A stretch of 64,000 nucleotides of DNA, from NCBI RefSeq assembly GCF_009914055.1, contig NZ_CP028271.1, positions 4,402,001 through 4,466,000 of the forward strand, in the 5' to 3' direction. This document shows positions 1 through 7,537 of this stretch, piece after piece. The notes beneath the pieces were generated by a model. The model had not been told where the DNA came from, made no database searches, and was given only the letters and a program-made list of their open reading frames with translations. Source of the stretch: Mixta intestinalis. GTDB lineage: Bacteria; Pseudomonadota; Gammaproteobacteria; Enterobacterales; Enterobacteriaceae. How positions within the stretch are numbered: the stretch's first letter is position 1; the number at the start of each line of letters is the position of its first letter. Made by a program: the position numbers and the translations under genes.

Positions 1-645
1 AGCGACGGCAACAGCGTGCTTTTTATTGAAGACGTTAAGGGCAACGCGTTTGGTCACGTTTTCCTCGCTCAGCTACGTCCTAAAGGCAACGCCCGTCCTT
101 CCGTTGTGCTGGCAGACAGCGGCCATATGGAGCAGCGGTTGGACGGTTCGCAGGTGGTGACGCTGGATAAAGGCACCCGCTTTGAAGGCACCGCGCTGCT
201 GCGTGATTTCCGCATCACCGACTTCACTAACTATCAGGCGATTATCGGTTATAAAACCGCCACGCTCGATCCTGACGATGCGGAGCAGGCCAACTTTTCG
301 AATCTGCTTCATAACGATTCGAAGCAGTTTCGCTCCGAGCTGCACTGGCGTTTGACGCTGGTCTTTTCGGTGCTGGTGATGGCGTTGATGGTAGTACCGT
401 TAAGCGTGGTGAACCCGCGCCAGGGACGCGTGCTGTCGATGCTGCCAGCGATGCTGCTCTATCTGATCTTCTTCCTGCTGCAAAGCTCGCTGAAATCAAA
501 CGGTGCAAAAGGGCGGCTCGATCCGGCGGTCTGGATGTGGGTGGTTAACCTGAGCTATCTGGCGCTGGCGATTGTGCTGAACCTGTGGGATACGGTGCCG
601 ATGCGGCGTCTGCGCGCCCGCTTTACGCGTGGAGGTTCAGTCTGA
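1..645 (+). CDS. lptF: LptF, lipopolysaccharide export permease (3' part)
   Basis: This is the C-terminal part of LptF, one of the two membrane subunits of the LptB2FG ATPase that extracts lipopolysaccharide from the inner membrane and feeds it to the LptC-A-D bridge. The frame is open from the first base, so the 5' end lies outside the window. The visible part has the end of the periplasmic beta-jellyroll domain, then a membrane block with hydrophobic segments (LVFSVLVMALMVVPLS and AMLLYLIFFLLQ) and a last helix near the end. The stop overlaps the lptG start as TGATG (643-647), the usual translational coupling. Identification rests on family resemblance and on the adjacent lptG. Confidence 0.95.
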   Translation, partial: SDGNSVLFIEDVKGNAFGHVFLAQLRPKGNARPSVVLADSGHMEQRLDGSQVVTLDKGTRFEGTALLRDFRITDFTNYQAIIGYKTATLDPDDAEQANFSNLLHNDSKQFRSELHWRLTLVFSVLVMALMVVPLSVVNPRQGRVLSMLPAMLLYLIFFLLQSSLKSNGAKGRLDPAVWMWVVNLSYLALAIVLNLWDTVPMRRLRARFTRGGSV

Positions 646-1721
646 TGTTTGGCGTACTCGATCGCTATATCGGTAAAACCATCTTCAACACCATCATGCT
701 GACGCTGTTCATGCTGGTGTCGCTCTCCGGCATCATTAAGTTTGTCGATCAGCTACGTAAAACCGGTCAGGGCGCCTATACCGCGCTCTCCGCCGGTTAT
801 TACACCCTGCTCAGCGTGCCGAAAGATATTGAGATCTTTTTCCCGATGGCGGCACTGCTTGGCGCATTGCTCGGCCTCGGTACGCTGGCGCAGCGCAGCG
901 AGCTGGTGGTAATGCAGGCCTCCGGCTTTACCCGTCTGCAAATCGCGCTATCGGTAATGAAAACCGCGATTCCGCTAGTGCTGCTGACGATGGCCATCGG
1001 TGAATTCGTTGCGCCGCAGGGCGAACAGATGGCGCGTAACTTCCGCGCCCAACAGATCCTTGGCGGTTCGCTGCTCTCTACCCAGTCCGGGCTGTGGGCA
1101 AAAGATGGTAACAGCTTCATCTATATAGAGCGCATCAAGGGCAGTAATGAGCTGGACGGCATCAGCATCTATAACTTCAACGATCAGCGTCGGCTGATGA
1201 GCGTGCGCTACGCCGCTACCGCTATCTGGGATAAAGAGAAACGGCGCTGGAAACTGGGGCAGGTGGATGAGTCAGATCTGAGTGATGTGAAACAGATCAC
1301 CGGCAAGCAGAGCATCAGTGGCGAATGGAAAACCAACCTGACGCCGGACAAGCTTGGTGTGGTGGCGCTCGATCCCGATGCGTTGTCGATTCGCGGCCTG
1401 CACAACTACGCCAAATATTTGCAGCAGAGCGGTCAGGAGTCCGGGCGCTATCTGCTGAATATGTGGAGTAAAATCTTCCAGCCGCTGTCGGTGGCCGTAA
1501 TGATGCTGATGGCGCTCTCCTTTATCTTTGGGCCGCTGCGTAGCGTATCGATGGGCGTACGCGTGGTGACCGGCATCAGCTTCGGTTTTCTGTTCTACGT
1601 GCTGGATCAGATCTTTGGCCCGCTTAGCCTGGTGTATGGCCTGCCGCCGGTTCTGGGCGCGGTGCTGCCCAGCGCCGCTTTCTTTGCTATCAGCGTCTGG
1701 ATGCTGATGAAACGTCGTTAA
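645..1721 (+). CDS. lptG: LptG, lipopolysaccharide export permease
   Basis: LptG is the partner of LptF in the LptB2FG transporter of the inner membrane. The protein is 358 residues, close to the 360 of E. coli LptG, and begins MFGVLDRYIGKT. I chose the ATG at 645, which overlaps the lptF stop, rather than the upstream in-frame ATG at 585 that would lie deep inside lptF. Six membrane segments can be traced: three before residue 120 and three after about residue 295 (for example LSVAVMMLMALSFIFGPL), flanking a periplasmic jellyroll domain. The segment ending in FFPMAALLGALLGLGTLAQRSE is typical of the family. Confidence 0.97.
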   Translation: MFGVLDRYIGKTIFNTIMLTLFMLVSLSGIIKFVDQLRKTGQGAYTALSAGYYTLLSVPKDIEIFFPMAALLGALLGLGTLAQRSELVVMQASGFTRLQIALSVMKTAIPLVLLTMAIGEFVAPQGEQMARNFRAQQILGGSLLSTQSGLWAKDGNSFIYIERIKGSNELDGISIYNFNDQRRLMSVRYAATAIWDKEKRRWKLGQVDESDLSDVKQITGKQSISGEWKTNLTPDKLGVVALDPDALSIRGLHNYAKYLQQSGQESGRYLLNMWSKIFQPLSVAVMMLMALSFIFGPLRSVSMGVRVVTGISFGFLFYVLDQIFGPLSLVYGLPPVLGAVLPSAAFFAISVWMLMKRR

Positions 1722-1727
1722 TCTCCC

Positions 1728-1756
1728 GGACGCGGCAGCCAGTGCCGCGTCCGTTT
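1728..1756 (+). terminator. Putative terminator after lptG
   Basis: A perfect 10-bp stem, GGACGCGGCA with TGCCGCGTCC, and a 5-nt loop starts 7 bp after the lptG stop. It is followed by a weak T-rich tail (GTTTATCTCTTCTC), so termination strength is uncertain. Confidence 0.65.
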
Positions 1757-2132
1757 ATCTCTTCTCGCTTTTCTCTCTGTTCTGCATCTTGTATGGTCCT
1801 GGCTAAATAATTGTAAATTTGACCGCCTGTTACCTTTTCTGCCGCTGCGTTAATTAAAATGTTAGCGCCAAGAAGAGGTTAATAAGAAGTCTGCTCTTTT
1901 ATTCTCACCATAGCCTGATGTGAAAATTTGTTGGTGAATAAAAAGCGATAAAAAACAGGGCCGCTCCAGGCGTTAATGTCAGTGGAATTTATATTTCTTA
2001 ACAATTTGCCACGGCTGATTATTACATAAGTCACCGTTTGGTCTATGCTTTATAACTATTACGGTAAGTTATCGGTCACTGACATGATAATGAACGCATA
2101 TTCTGACACGGCGCTATTTGCGGAGGTAATTA
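1757..2132. other. Intergenic region upstream of the stress genes
   Basis: About 375 bp, AT-rich, with no convincing open reading frame. A CTATGCTTTATAA stretch near 2043-2055 resembles a sigma-S type -10 element, which would fit the stress-protein families downstream, but no promoter can be proven by eye. A ribosome binding site (GGAGGTAATTA) lies just before 2133. Confidence 0.3.
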
Positions 2133-2540
2133 ATGGATAAGAAAATTGCGCCGCAGCAGGAAAAGGCGGAACAGCAGGATGTCATTCCGTTGGCAGAAGA
2201 GCGGGCGGAGATCGGCACCACTCGCGTGGTGGACCGTCGCATCCGTATTCATCGTTCCACCACCAGCGCTGAGAAGCTACTGGAAGCAGAGCTCTGGCAT
2301 GAAGAGGTGGAGATAACGCACGTTGAAAAAAATGAACCGATTGAGGAAGGTTATTTTCCCCAGGTTCGTCAGGAAGGTGACGTATTAATTGTGCCAGTAA
2401 TTGAAGAGCAGGTAGAAATTATTCGTCGTCATATATTAAAGGAAGAAGTTCATATTCATAAACTGAAAAAGCGCGAGCATTTTCAACAACAGGTCACATT
2501 ACGTAGCCAGGAGATAGAGATCAGCAAGGAAGATAATTAA
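2133..2540 (+). CDS. DUF2382 (YsnF/AvaK) domain stress protein
   Basis: A 135-residue, highly charged protein consisting of one DUF2382 domain, the domain found in Bacillus YsnF and cyanobacterial AvaK. Typical signs are the opening IPLAEERAEIGTTRVVDRRIRI and the alternating Glu/Lys/His beta-type segments (VEITHVEKNEPIE; VIEEQVEIIRRHILKEEVHIHKL). No signal peptide or membrane segment is visible. The biochemical function of the family is not established; members are associated with stress conditions. The gene has a strong SD (GGAGG) and precedes a second gene with the same domain by 28 bp, so the two are probably co-transcribed. Confidence 0.85.
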   Translation: MDKKIAPQQEKAEQQDVIPLAEERAEIGTTRVVDRRIRIHRSTTSAEKLLEAELWHEEVEITHVEKNEPIEEGYFPQVRQEGDVLIVPVIEEQVEIIRRHILKEEVHIHKLKKREHFQQQVTLRSQEIEISKEDN

Positions 2541-2568
2541 CCGTACACCTAAGCACGAGGAGACTATT

Positions 2569-3783
2569 ATGGCACATGAAAAAATCGTTACTGCTTTTAA
2601 TCAGCTACAGCAGGCGGAAGTCGCTAAAGAGAAACTGATTGCCGAAGGTATCGCGGAAAACCATATTGATATTATTTCCGGTGAAAGACTACGCGTAGAA
2701 GGTAAAGAGATCCGCCATCCCAGCTTCTGGCAGCGCCTGTTTGGTGATGACGTTGATGATGACTATGCCACCGAATACAACAAAGCCATTCAGGGCGGCG
2801 GCGTATTACTGACGGTGCGTGCGCGTAAAGAAGATGCCGATCGCATCGAAACGTTGCTGGATCAATACGCTAATGATTATTCTTCCTCTTATCGACATGC
2901 GGATACTACTGGCAAACAGCGCGAACACCTGGGTGAAACTAACGATCTCTCCGGGCGCACCACCTCGGCGGGTTTTAACGCAGGCTCCGCTGGCGTAACC
3001 GGCAATAGCGATCCTACCTCCGGTGTCCCTGGCACGCTGGATCACAACAGTGGCAAAACCACAGCGGGTAAAACCGGGGCGGCTGACCTGCTGAGCGGTA
3101 AACATAATGATGGCGTAACCGGAAGTGCAACAGGTGTTACCGGCACTTCCGCTACCGGCGTAACCGCATCTTCAGCAACAGGTGCTACCGGCTCGGCTGC
3201 TACCGGCGTTGCTGGTGCTGGCGTCACCGGCACTTCACTGACCGGTAAAGATCAGCACGAAGCGCTGAAGCTGGCAGAAGAGCAGGTGGACATTGGTAAA
3301 CGTCAGGTACGCGACGGCACCGTACGTCTGCGTCGTTATACCGTTGAAGATGAAGTGGCGGAAGATGTTTCGCTGTTCGAGCAGCACGCGGATGTATTCC
3401 GTAATTCGGTTAATGAGCCTGCCTACCTGAATGATGTCGACTGGTCTGACAAAACTATTGAAGTGGAAGAGTCCCATGAAGTGCCGACGGTAAGCAAAAC
3501 CGCGCATATTAAAGAGGAAGTGGGTATCCGCAACGAGACAACCGAACGCGTCGAGACGGTAAAAGATACCGTGCGTCGTCAGGAGGTTGAGGTTGAGCAG
3601 ACCGGCGCAAAGGACCTCGATAAAGGCCTTGCCGCTACTACGGGTCTGGAGAAAGACCGTCTCGGTGGTACAACCGGCAGCCTGGAGAAAGACCGTCCGG
3701 CTGGCACTACCACCACCGGTTTCGAGAAAGACAGTCTCACCGGCACCAGCGATAAAGATCGTCTGGGCGGCCTGAAGAAGTAA
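2569..3783 (+). CDS. Two-domain stress protein: YflT/GS17M-like N-terminus plus DUF2382, with Gly-Thr repeats
   Basis: This 404-residue protein has three parts. Residues 1-105 resemble the general stress protein 17M/YflT-like domain (starting KIVTAFNQLQQAEVAKEKLIAEG). Residues about 120-225 are a low-complexity linker of TGVTG/SATGVT-type repeats. Residues about 229-345 form a DUF2382 domain (ALKLAEEQVDIGKRQVRDG). The last 55 residues repeat a short EKDRLGGTT-like unit four to five times. There is no signal peptide. SD is GAGGAG at 8-nt spacing. It follows the single-domain DUF2382 gene and probably belongs to the same operon. Fusions of these two domains are known; the long Gly/Thr linker and the charged tail repeats vary between strains in my experience of such proteins, which is inference. 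Confidence 0.8.
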   Translation: MAHEKIVTAFNQLQQAEVAKEKLIAEGIAENHIDIISGERLRVEGKEIRHPSFWQRLFGDDVDDDYATEYNKAIQGGGVLLTVRARKEDADRIETLLDQYANDYSSSYRHADTTGKQREHLGETNDLSGRTTSAGFNAGSAGVTGNSDPTSGVPGTLDHNSGKTTAGKTGAADLLSGKHNDGVTGSATGVTGTSATGVTASSATGATGSAATGVAGAGVTGTSLTGKDQHEALKLAEEQVDIGKRQVRDGTVRLRRYTVEDEVAEDVSLFEQHADVFRNSVNEPAYLNDVDWSDKTIEVEESHEVPTVSKTAHIKEEVGIRNETTERVETVKDTVRRQEVEVEQTGAKDLDKGLAATTGLEKDRLGGTTGSLEKDRPAGTTTTGFEKDSLTGTSDKDRLGGLKK

Positions 3784-3792
3784 TTGTCACCC

Positions 3793-5076
3793 TTAGCCCG
3801 CGCTGAGCCATTGCCACAGCGCGGGCAGCTGCGTAATCAGCCACAGCAGCAGACCAATACACCCGCCTACCAACGTTCCGTTAATACGAATAAACTGTAG
3901 ATCCTTACCAATATTCAGCTCTATTTGTTGTGACATTTCCTGCGCATCCCAGCTTTTTACCGTATCGCTGATATGACGCGTTAAAAATGTGGCAAATTCA
4001 GGCGCGATAGTCTGTGCCGCCTGTTCCATATGCTGATTCAGTGACGTGCGCAGCGCCTCATCATTCATCAACGTTTCGCCCAGCCACAGCCCAGCCTCGG
4101 TTATTCGCTCTCCAACGCGTGAATCTTCGGCGGTTAAATCCGTTTTCAGCCAGCCACGTAAATCTCCCCACAGTTCGCTGATATAGCGGTTAAGCGCCTC
4201 ATCCTCTTTCAGATAGCCTTTGATAGTTTCTGCCCGCGCCGCCATATCAGGATCGGCTTTCAGACGCGCAATCAACTTTTCTACGGCGCGATTAAAACCC
4301 AGGCGCAGCTCGTGCCCCTGATCCTGGCTTACCTCATCCAGCAGTGAATTCACCGCGCTGGAAACCAGCTCCGCACTGTGCTCGCCCAGCCATTCCGTCG
4401 GCAGAACCTTTGCCTTAATTGGATGTTCGCGCTTCAGCCAGCGGACAATCTGCATGGCAATAAATTCACGCGTGCTGTCGCGGTTCAACAGGCGAAGCAG
4501 CTGATCGATAGCCGCATCCAGCAGCGCCTGATGGCGATTATTTTTCGTCAGGCTTTCCAGCAGCAGGGCGCTGGACTGGGTCAGATCGACTTTATCTATC
4601 GCTTTATGTACCGCTCGTCGAATAAATCGCTGGATACGTGCATCATCGGTAAAATCGAGGAAGCCGCGCATCAGCTGCAACAGATGTTGACCTACGCGCC
4701 GGGCATTATCGGGCGCGCTCAGCCAGCCGCCAATTATCTGCGCCGGATCGTGGCGGCGAATTAATGCCAGCAGCGAATCCGTGCCAAGGAATTTTTCCTG
4801 TACAAAACGTCCGAGGTTTTCGCCAATACGATCTTTATTACGGGGGATAATGGCTGTGTGACGAGAGATGAAGGGCACGCGTACGCGTCGGAACAGGGCA
4901 ACGACGGCAAACCAGTCAGCCAGAGCCCCAACCATTGCTGCTTCCGCTACCGCTTTCAGCGCGCTAGCCCATAGCCAGGGCGGCATAAACAGGGTAGATA
5001 TAAAAGTCGCTGCTGCAATCAGCAGCAGGGAAAGCGCCAGGCGCTTAGCTCGTTTCAGTTCGTTTATTTTCTCCAT
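3793..5076 (-). CDS. DUF445 family inner-membrane protein (YjiN-like)
   Basis: A DUF445 protein resembling E. coli YjiN. It has an N-terminal pair of hydrophobic segments (ALSLLLIAAATFISTLFMPPWLW and AMVGALADWFAVVALF), a long helical soluble region, and a C-terminal membrane anchor (GTLVGGCIGLLLWLITQLPALW). The motif ADWFAVVALFR followed by PFISRHTAIIPRNKDRIGENL is characteristic. I start at the ATG at 5076 (MEKINELKRAKR), 427 residues; the frame stays open upstream to a TTG at 5142, but the added 22 residues look unlike the family. Function is unknown. It is convergent with the stress operon, with only 9 bp between the stop codons. Confidence 0.85.
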   Translation of the reverse strand: MEKINELKRAKRLALSLLLIAAATFISTLFMPPWLWASALKAVAEAAMVGALADWFAVVALFRRVRVPFISRHTAIIPRNKDRIGENLGRFVQEKFLGTDSLLALIRRHDPAQIIGGWLSAPDNARRVGQHLLQLMRGFLDFTDDARIQRFIRRAVHKAIDKVDLTQSSALLLESLTKNNRHQALLDAAIDQLLRLLNRDSTREFIAMQIVRWLKREHPIKAKVLPTEWLGEHSAELVSSAVNSLLDEVSQDQGHELRLGFNRAVEKLIARLKADPDMAARAETIKGYLKEDEALNRYISELWGDLRGWLKTDLTAEDSRVGERITEAGLWLGETLMNDEALRTSLNQHMEQAAQTIAPEFATFLTRHISDTVKSWDAQEMSQQIELNIGKDLQFIRINGTLVGGCIGLLLWLITQLPALWQWLSAG

Positions 5077-5173
5077 GCTATCAGCATAGCGTAGCACGTT
5101 AAGAAAATCGTGTTTCTCCGCGCTTGCTTGTTTCAGAAGCAACTATTAGCTGTGTCAGGAGAAAGTATTGGCT

Positions 5174-5656
5174 TCAGGTAAAGACAAGCCACAGCACCAG
5201 TAATGTCGCAAGCAATATGAACCACAGCGCGGCCAGCAGACGAACGCTCCCTCTTTTATTAAACAGTGAGAAACTTTTTTTCTCTGAAGAAAAGTCTGAT
5301 GAGGAAAAGTTTACCGGCTTTTCGTCACACTCTTCTACCTGCGCTGAGAGGGTTATACCCTTTTTAGGTACGGTAATAATAATATTGTCATCAATACCTA
5401 CCCGTTTCAGATTCTTCCTTAATATAGATATGTTCTGGTAGAGCGTATTAACCGTCACCTCCATACCATGCTTACGCCAGACTTCGTTCATAAATTCTTC
5501 CTGAGAAATAATGTCGCCCTTGCGTTCAATCAGTAACGCCAGACAACGGCTGGCAGGTTGATTAATTTTCGTGTCATTTCCCGGGTAAAATTTACTTGAA
5601 GTTAATGTATGATTTATCGGATCGAAGATAGCGTTGTTATTAATGCAGTAAAACAT
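5174..5656 (-). CDS. Membrane-anchored winged-helix (ToxR/CadC-type) regulator
   Basis: A 160-residue one-component regulator with an N-terminal OmpR/PhoB-like winged helix (NQPASRCLALLIERKGDIISQEEFMNEVWRK, then the recognition region NTLYQNISILRKNLKRVG and the wing IITVPKKGITL). A short serine-rich linker leads to one C-terminal membrane segment (LLAALWFILLATLLVLWLVF). It thus has the CadC/ToxR layout but almost no periplasmic domain, so any signal must be sensed in or at the membrane. The ATG at 5656 is preceded by GAGGAATTAACC; an in-frame start at 5695 has no such site. It is divergent from the fimbrial operon and probably regulates it (inference). Confidence 0.75.
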   Translation of the reverse strand: MFYCINNNAIFDPINHTLTSSKFYPGNDTKINQPASRCLALLIERKGDIISQEEFMNEVWRKHGMEVTVNTLYQNISILRKNLKRVGIDDNIIITVPKKGITLSAQVEECDEKPVNFSSSDFSSEKKSFSLFNKRGSVRLLAALWFILLATLLVLWLVFT

Positions 5657-6253
5657 GGTTAATTCCTCGTCGATAGATTCCATAAGTAACAACATGTAGC
5701 TGGCGGGTAGCGGCTCAAGCTAACATAACAACATTATGCATTCAAACGCTCTTGAGAAATGAAGGGGATCCAGGCGATATATAATCTTATTTATTATATT
5801 TTTTAAATCTTGTAATTTTTAATTATGTATACTTTTGCTTTTAATTTATTGATTTTAATCATCTTTGCAGCGGATGCCGCTGTGGTTATTGCCAGTATTG
5901 CATTGATATTGTGAAATTTTATTTATTTTTCCTGAATTGTTAATTCTTCACTTTCTCTCATCTTTTTTTATTGTAATTTTAATGTCGACAAGATGATGTG
6001 AGAGTCAGGCGTTAGCCATCCTCATAATATGGAGTCGAATAATGTCCTGACGTGTTAATAACTCAGAGACACTATTTTGATAAGGAGCGATGAGGAAGGA
6101 CTTTTCGTATCGTAACGCCTGATTTTATCTACTTTTTTTGTCGAAGAACGTTTGTTTATGAAATTCTCTGTGCTTCAGAGAATAAAAGGAATCGTGTCCA
6201 CTTTTTTTAAGGCATGAGTAGTATTTCGCTTACAATAGCTGATAAGGATATAT
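5657..6253. other. AT-rich intergenic region upstream of the fimbrial operon
   Basis: About 600 bp with no supported gene, between the divergent regulator and the major pilin. It is strongly AT-rich, as in H-NS-silenced fimbrial promoters. A small inverted repeat CAGCGG-ATG-CCGCTG sits at 5868-5882. I see no paired inverted repeats that would suggest an invertible promoter. An SD-like AAGGATAT precedes the pilin ATG. Confidence 0.4.
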
Positions 6254-6772
6254 ATGAAACGTTTTAACAAAATCTCATTAGGCATGACTTTGTTGTTTGC
6301 ATCCGCATCCGTGCTTGCTTATGACGGTACCGTCAACTTTAACGGCGAAATCATCGATAATACCTGCAGGCTGACGGGAGCTAATGGCCCAAGCCTGGTG
6401 GTACCGATGGGATCCGTAAATAAAAGCAGCTTTACTGGGCAAGGTTCTACTGCTTCTACGACAGAGTTTGTTTTAACACTGACTGAATGCCCGGCAGGCG
6501 TTGCCAGAGTAAAATTTGATGGCGCTGGTTATAACGGCAATAACGAAGTATTGGCGATAAGCTCTGGGGCTAATTCAGCAACTGGTGTTGCTATTCAGCT
6601 CTACGATAAAACCATGGAGAAACTGCCGCTGTTCAGAGCGTCCAGCCAGTATGAGCTGCTACCTGACGTAGATAATGAACTGAAATTCTACGCCAGCTAT
6701 ATCGATATGAATGGCAACGTGCAGGCAGGCACGGCTAACGCAGTTGCTACCTTTACGATGAACTATAACTAA
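6254..6772 (+). CDS. Major fimbrial subunit (type 1 pilin family)
   Basis: A 172-residue pilin exported by Sec and assembled by chaperone-usher donor-strand exchange. The signal peptide (MKRFNKISLGMTLLFASASVLA) is cut before YDGTVNFNGEIIDNTCRL, which contains the first cysteine of the conserved disulphide; the second is in LTECPAG. The C-terminal beta strand ends in the family pattern AVATFTMNYN with the penultimate tyrosine. It is first in a pilin-chaperone-usher-adhesin operon. A strong hairpin directly downstream probably limits read-through, so this gene would be the most highly expressed. Confidence 0.93.
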   Translation: MKRFNKISLGMTLLFASASVLAYDGTVNFNGEIIDNTCRLTGANGPSLVVPMGSVNKSSFTGQGSTASTTEFVLTLTECPAGVARVKFDGAGYNGNNEVLAISSGANSATGVAIQLYDKTMEKLPLFRASSQYELLPDVDNELKFYASYIDMNGNVQAGTANAVATFTMNYN

Positions 6773-6780
6773 TCGTTCCC

Positions 6781-6812
6781 GCAATGGGCCGCTGGCGGCC
6801 CATTGCTTTTTT
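6781..6812 (+). terminator. Hairpin with U-tract between pilin and chaperone
   Basis: GCAATGGGCC pairs perfectly with GGCCCATTGC (12 bp if the 2-nt loop is allowed) and runs into TTTTTT. It has the form of an intrinsic terminator but lies inside the operon, 9 bp after the pilin stop. It is best read as a partial terminator that sets the ratio of pilin to assembly proteins. Confidence 0.8.
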
Positions 6813-6825
6813 CAGGATAGCGGAA

Positions 6826-7494
6826 ATGTATAAACGGATTTTCGGCTTTCTGCTGCTTTTATCGCTATTTAGTAGCGAAGCATCAGCGAGCGTCGTGATA
6901 GGCGGAACGCGCATTATTTTTCATGGTGACCGCAAAGAAACCACTATCAGCGTCACTAACCCTGATGCAACTTCCTGGTTAATACAATCCTGGACAGAAA
7001 GTCTGGATGGCGGTAAAGCGCCCTTTATTTTTTCACCGCCGTTATTTCGCCTTGACGGCAAACAAAAAAACGTTCTGCGTCTCCTTTTTACCGGTGGAAG
7101 TCTGCCCGAAGATCGGGAAAGCCTGTTCTGGGCCAATATTAAATCGATTCCCGGTGCCGCCGATGATGAGAATATTTTACAGATAGCCATTAAAAATCAG
7201 CTCAAGCTGATCTATCGTCCGGCCACGCTTAAGCGAGTATCGCCCACTGATAGCTATGGCAAATTGCAGTGGAGTCAGCAGAAAGGTCAGCTTCAGGTTA
7301 ATAACCCAACGCCTTTCTACATGAGTTTTCGTTCTGTTGAGGTCAACGGTAAAGCTATTAAGAACCCGGAATGGGTGGCACCTTTTGCCACCAGGACCTA
7401 CGACATTCCTCAGCTGGCAGCATCAGGCAAGGTGCGCTGGCGGATAATTAATGATTATGGTGCCGCGACGGCAGAGGCTGAAGCAAGCTACTGA
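6826..7494 (+). CDS. Periplasmic fimbrial chaperone (PapD/FimC family)
   Basis: A 222-residue chaperone that completes the fold of pilin subunits in the periplasm. After a signal peptide (ending SSEASA) comes SVVIGGTRIIFHGDRKETTISVTNP, the usual first strands with the conserved arginine. Residues about 70-110 carry the alternating hydrophobic G1 strand and the PEDRESLFWANIKSIP motif typical of the family. The IAIKNQLKLIYRP segment marks the domain boundary. I start at the ATG at 6826, preceded by AGGATAGCGGAA; an in-frame ATG at 6784 lies inside the terminator hairpin and would add 14 residues before the signal peptide. Confidence 0.93.
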   Translation: MYKRIFGFLLLLSLFSSEASASVVIGGTRIIFHGDRKETTISVTNPDATSWLIQSWTESLDGGKAPFIFSPPLFRLDGKQKNVLRLLFTGGSLPEDRESLFWANIKSIPGAADDENILQIAIKNQLKLIYRPATLKRVSPTDSYGKLQWSQQKGQLQVNNPTPFYMSFRSVEVNGKAIKNPEWVAPFATRTYDIPQLAASGKVRWRIINDYGAATAEAEASY

Positions 7495-7537
7495 CTGATA
7501 AATAAAAAACAGAAGCGTTATTGAATAAGGAAAAGCC

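Noticed and set aside
2950..3250. Repeated ACCGG-rich units that at first sight look like a repeat array
   Set aside because: They encode the Gly-Thr linker of the stress protein; there are no regular direct repeats with unique spacers, so this is not CRISPR. No CRISPR array was seen in the window.
5868..5882. Small hairpin CAGCGG-ATG-CCGCTG before the fimbrial operon
   Set aside because: Too short, no U-run, and no second copy that would suggest an invertible segment.
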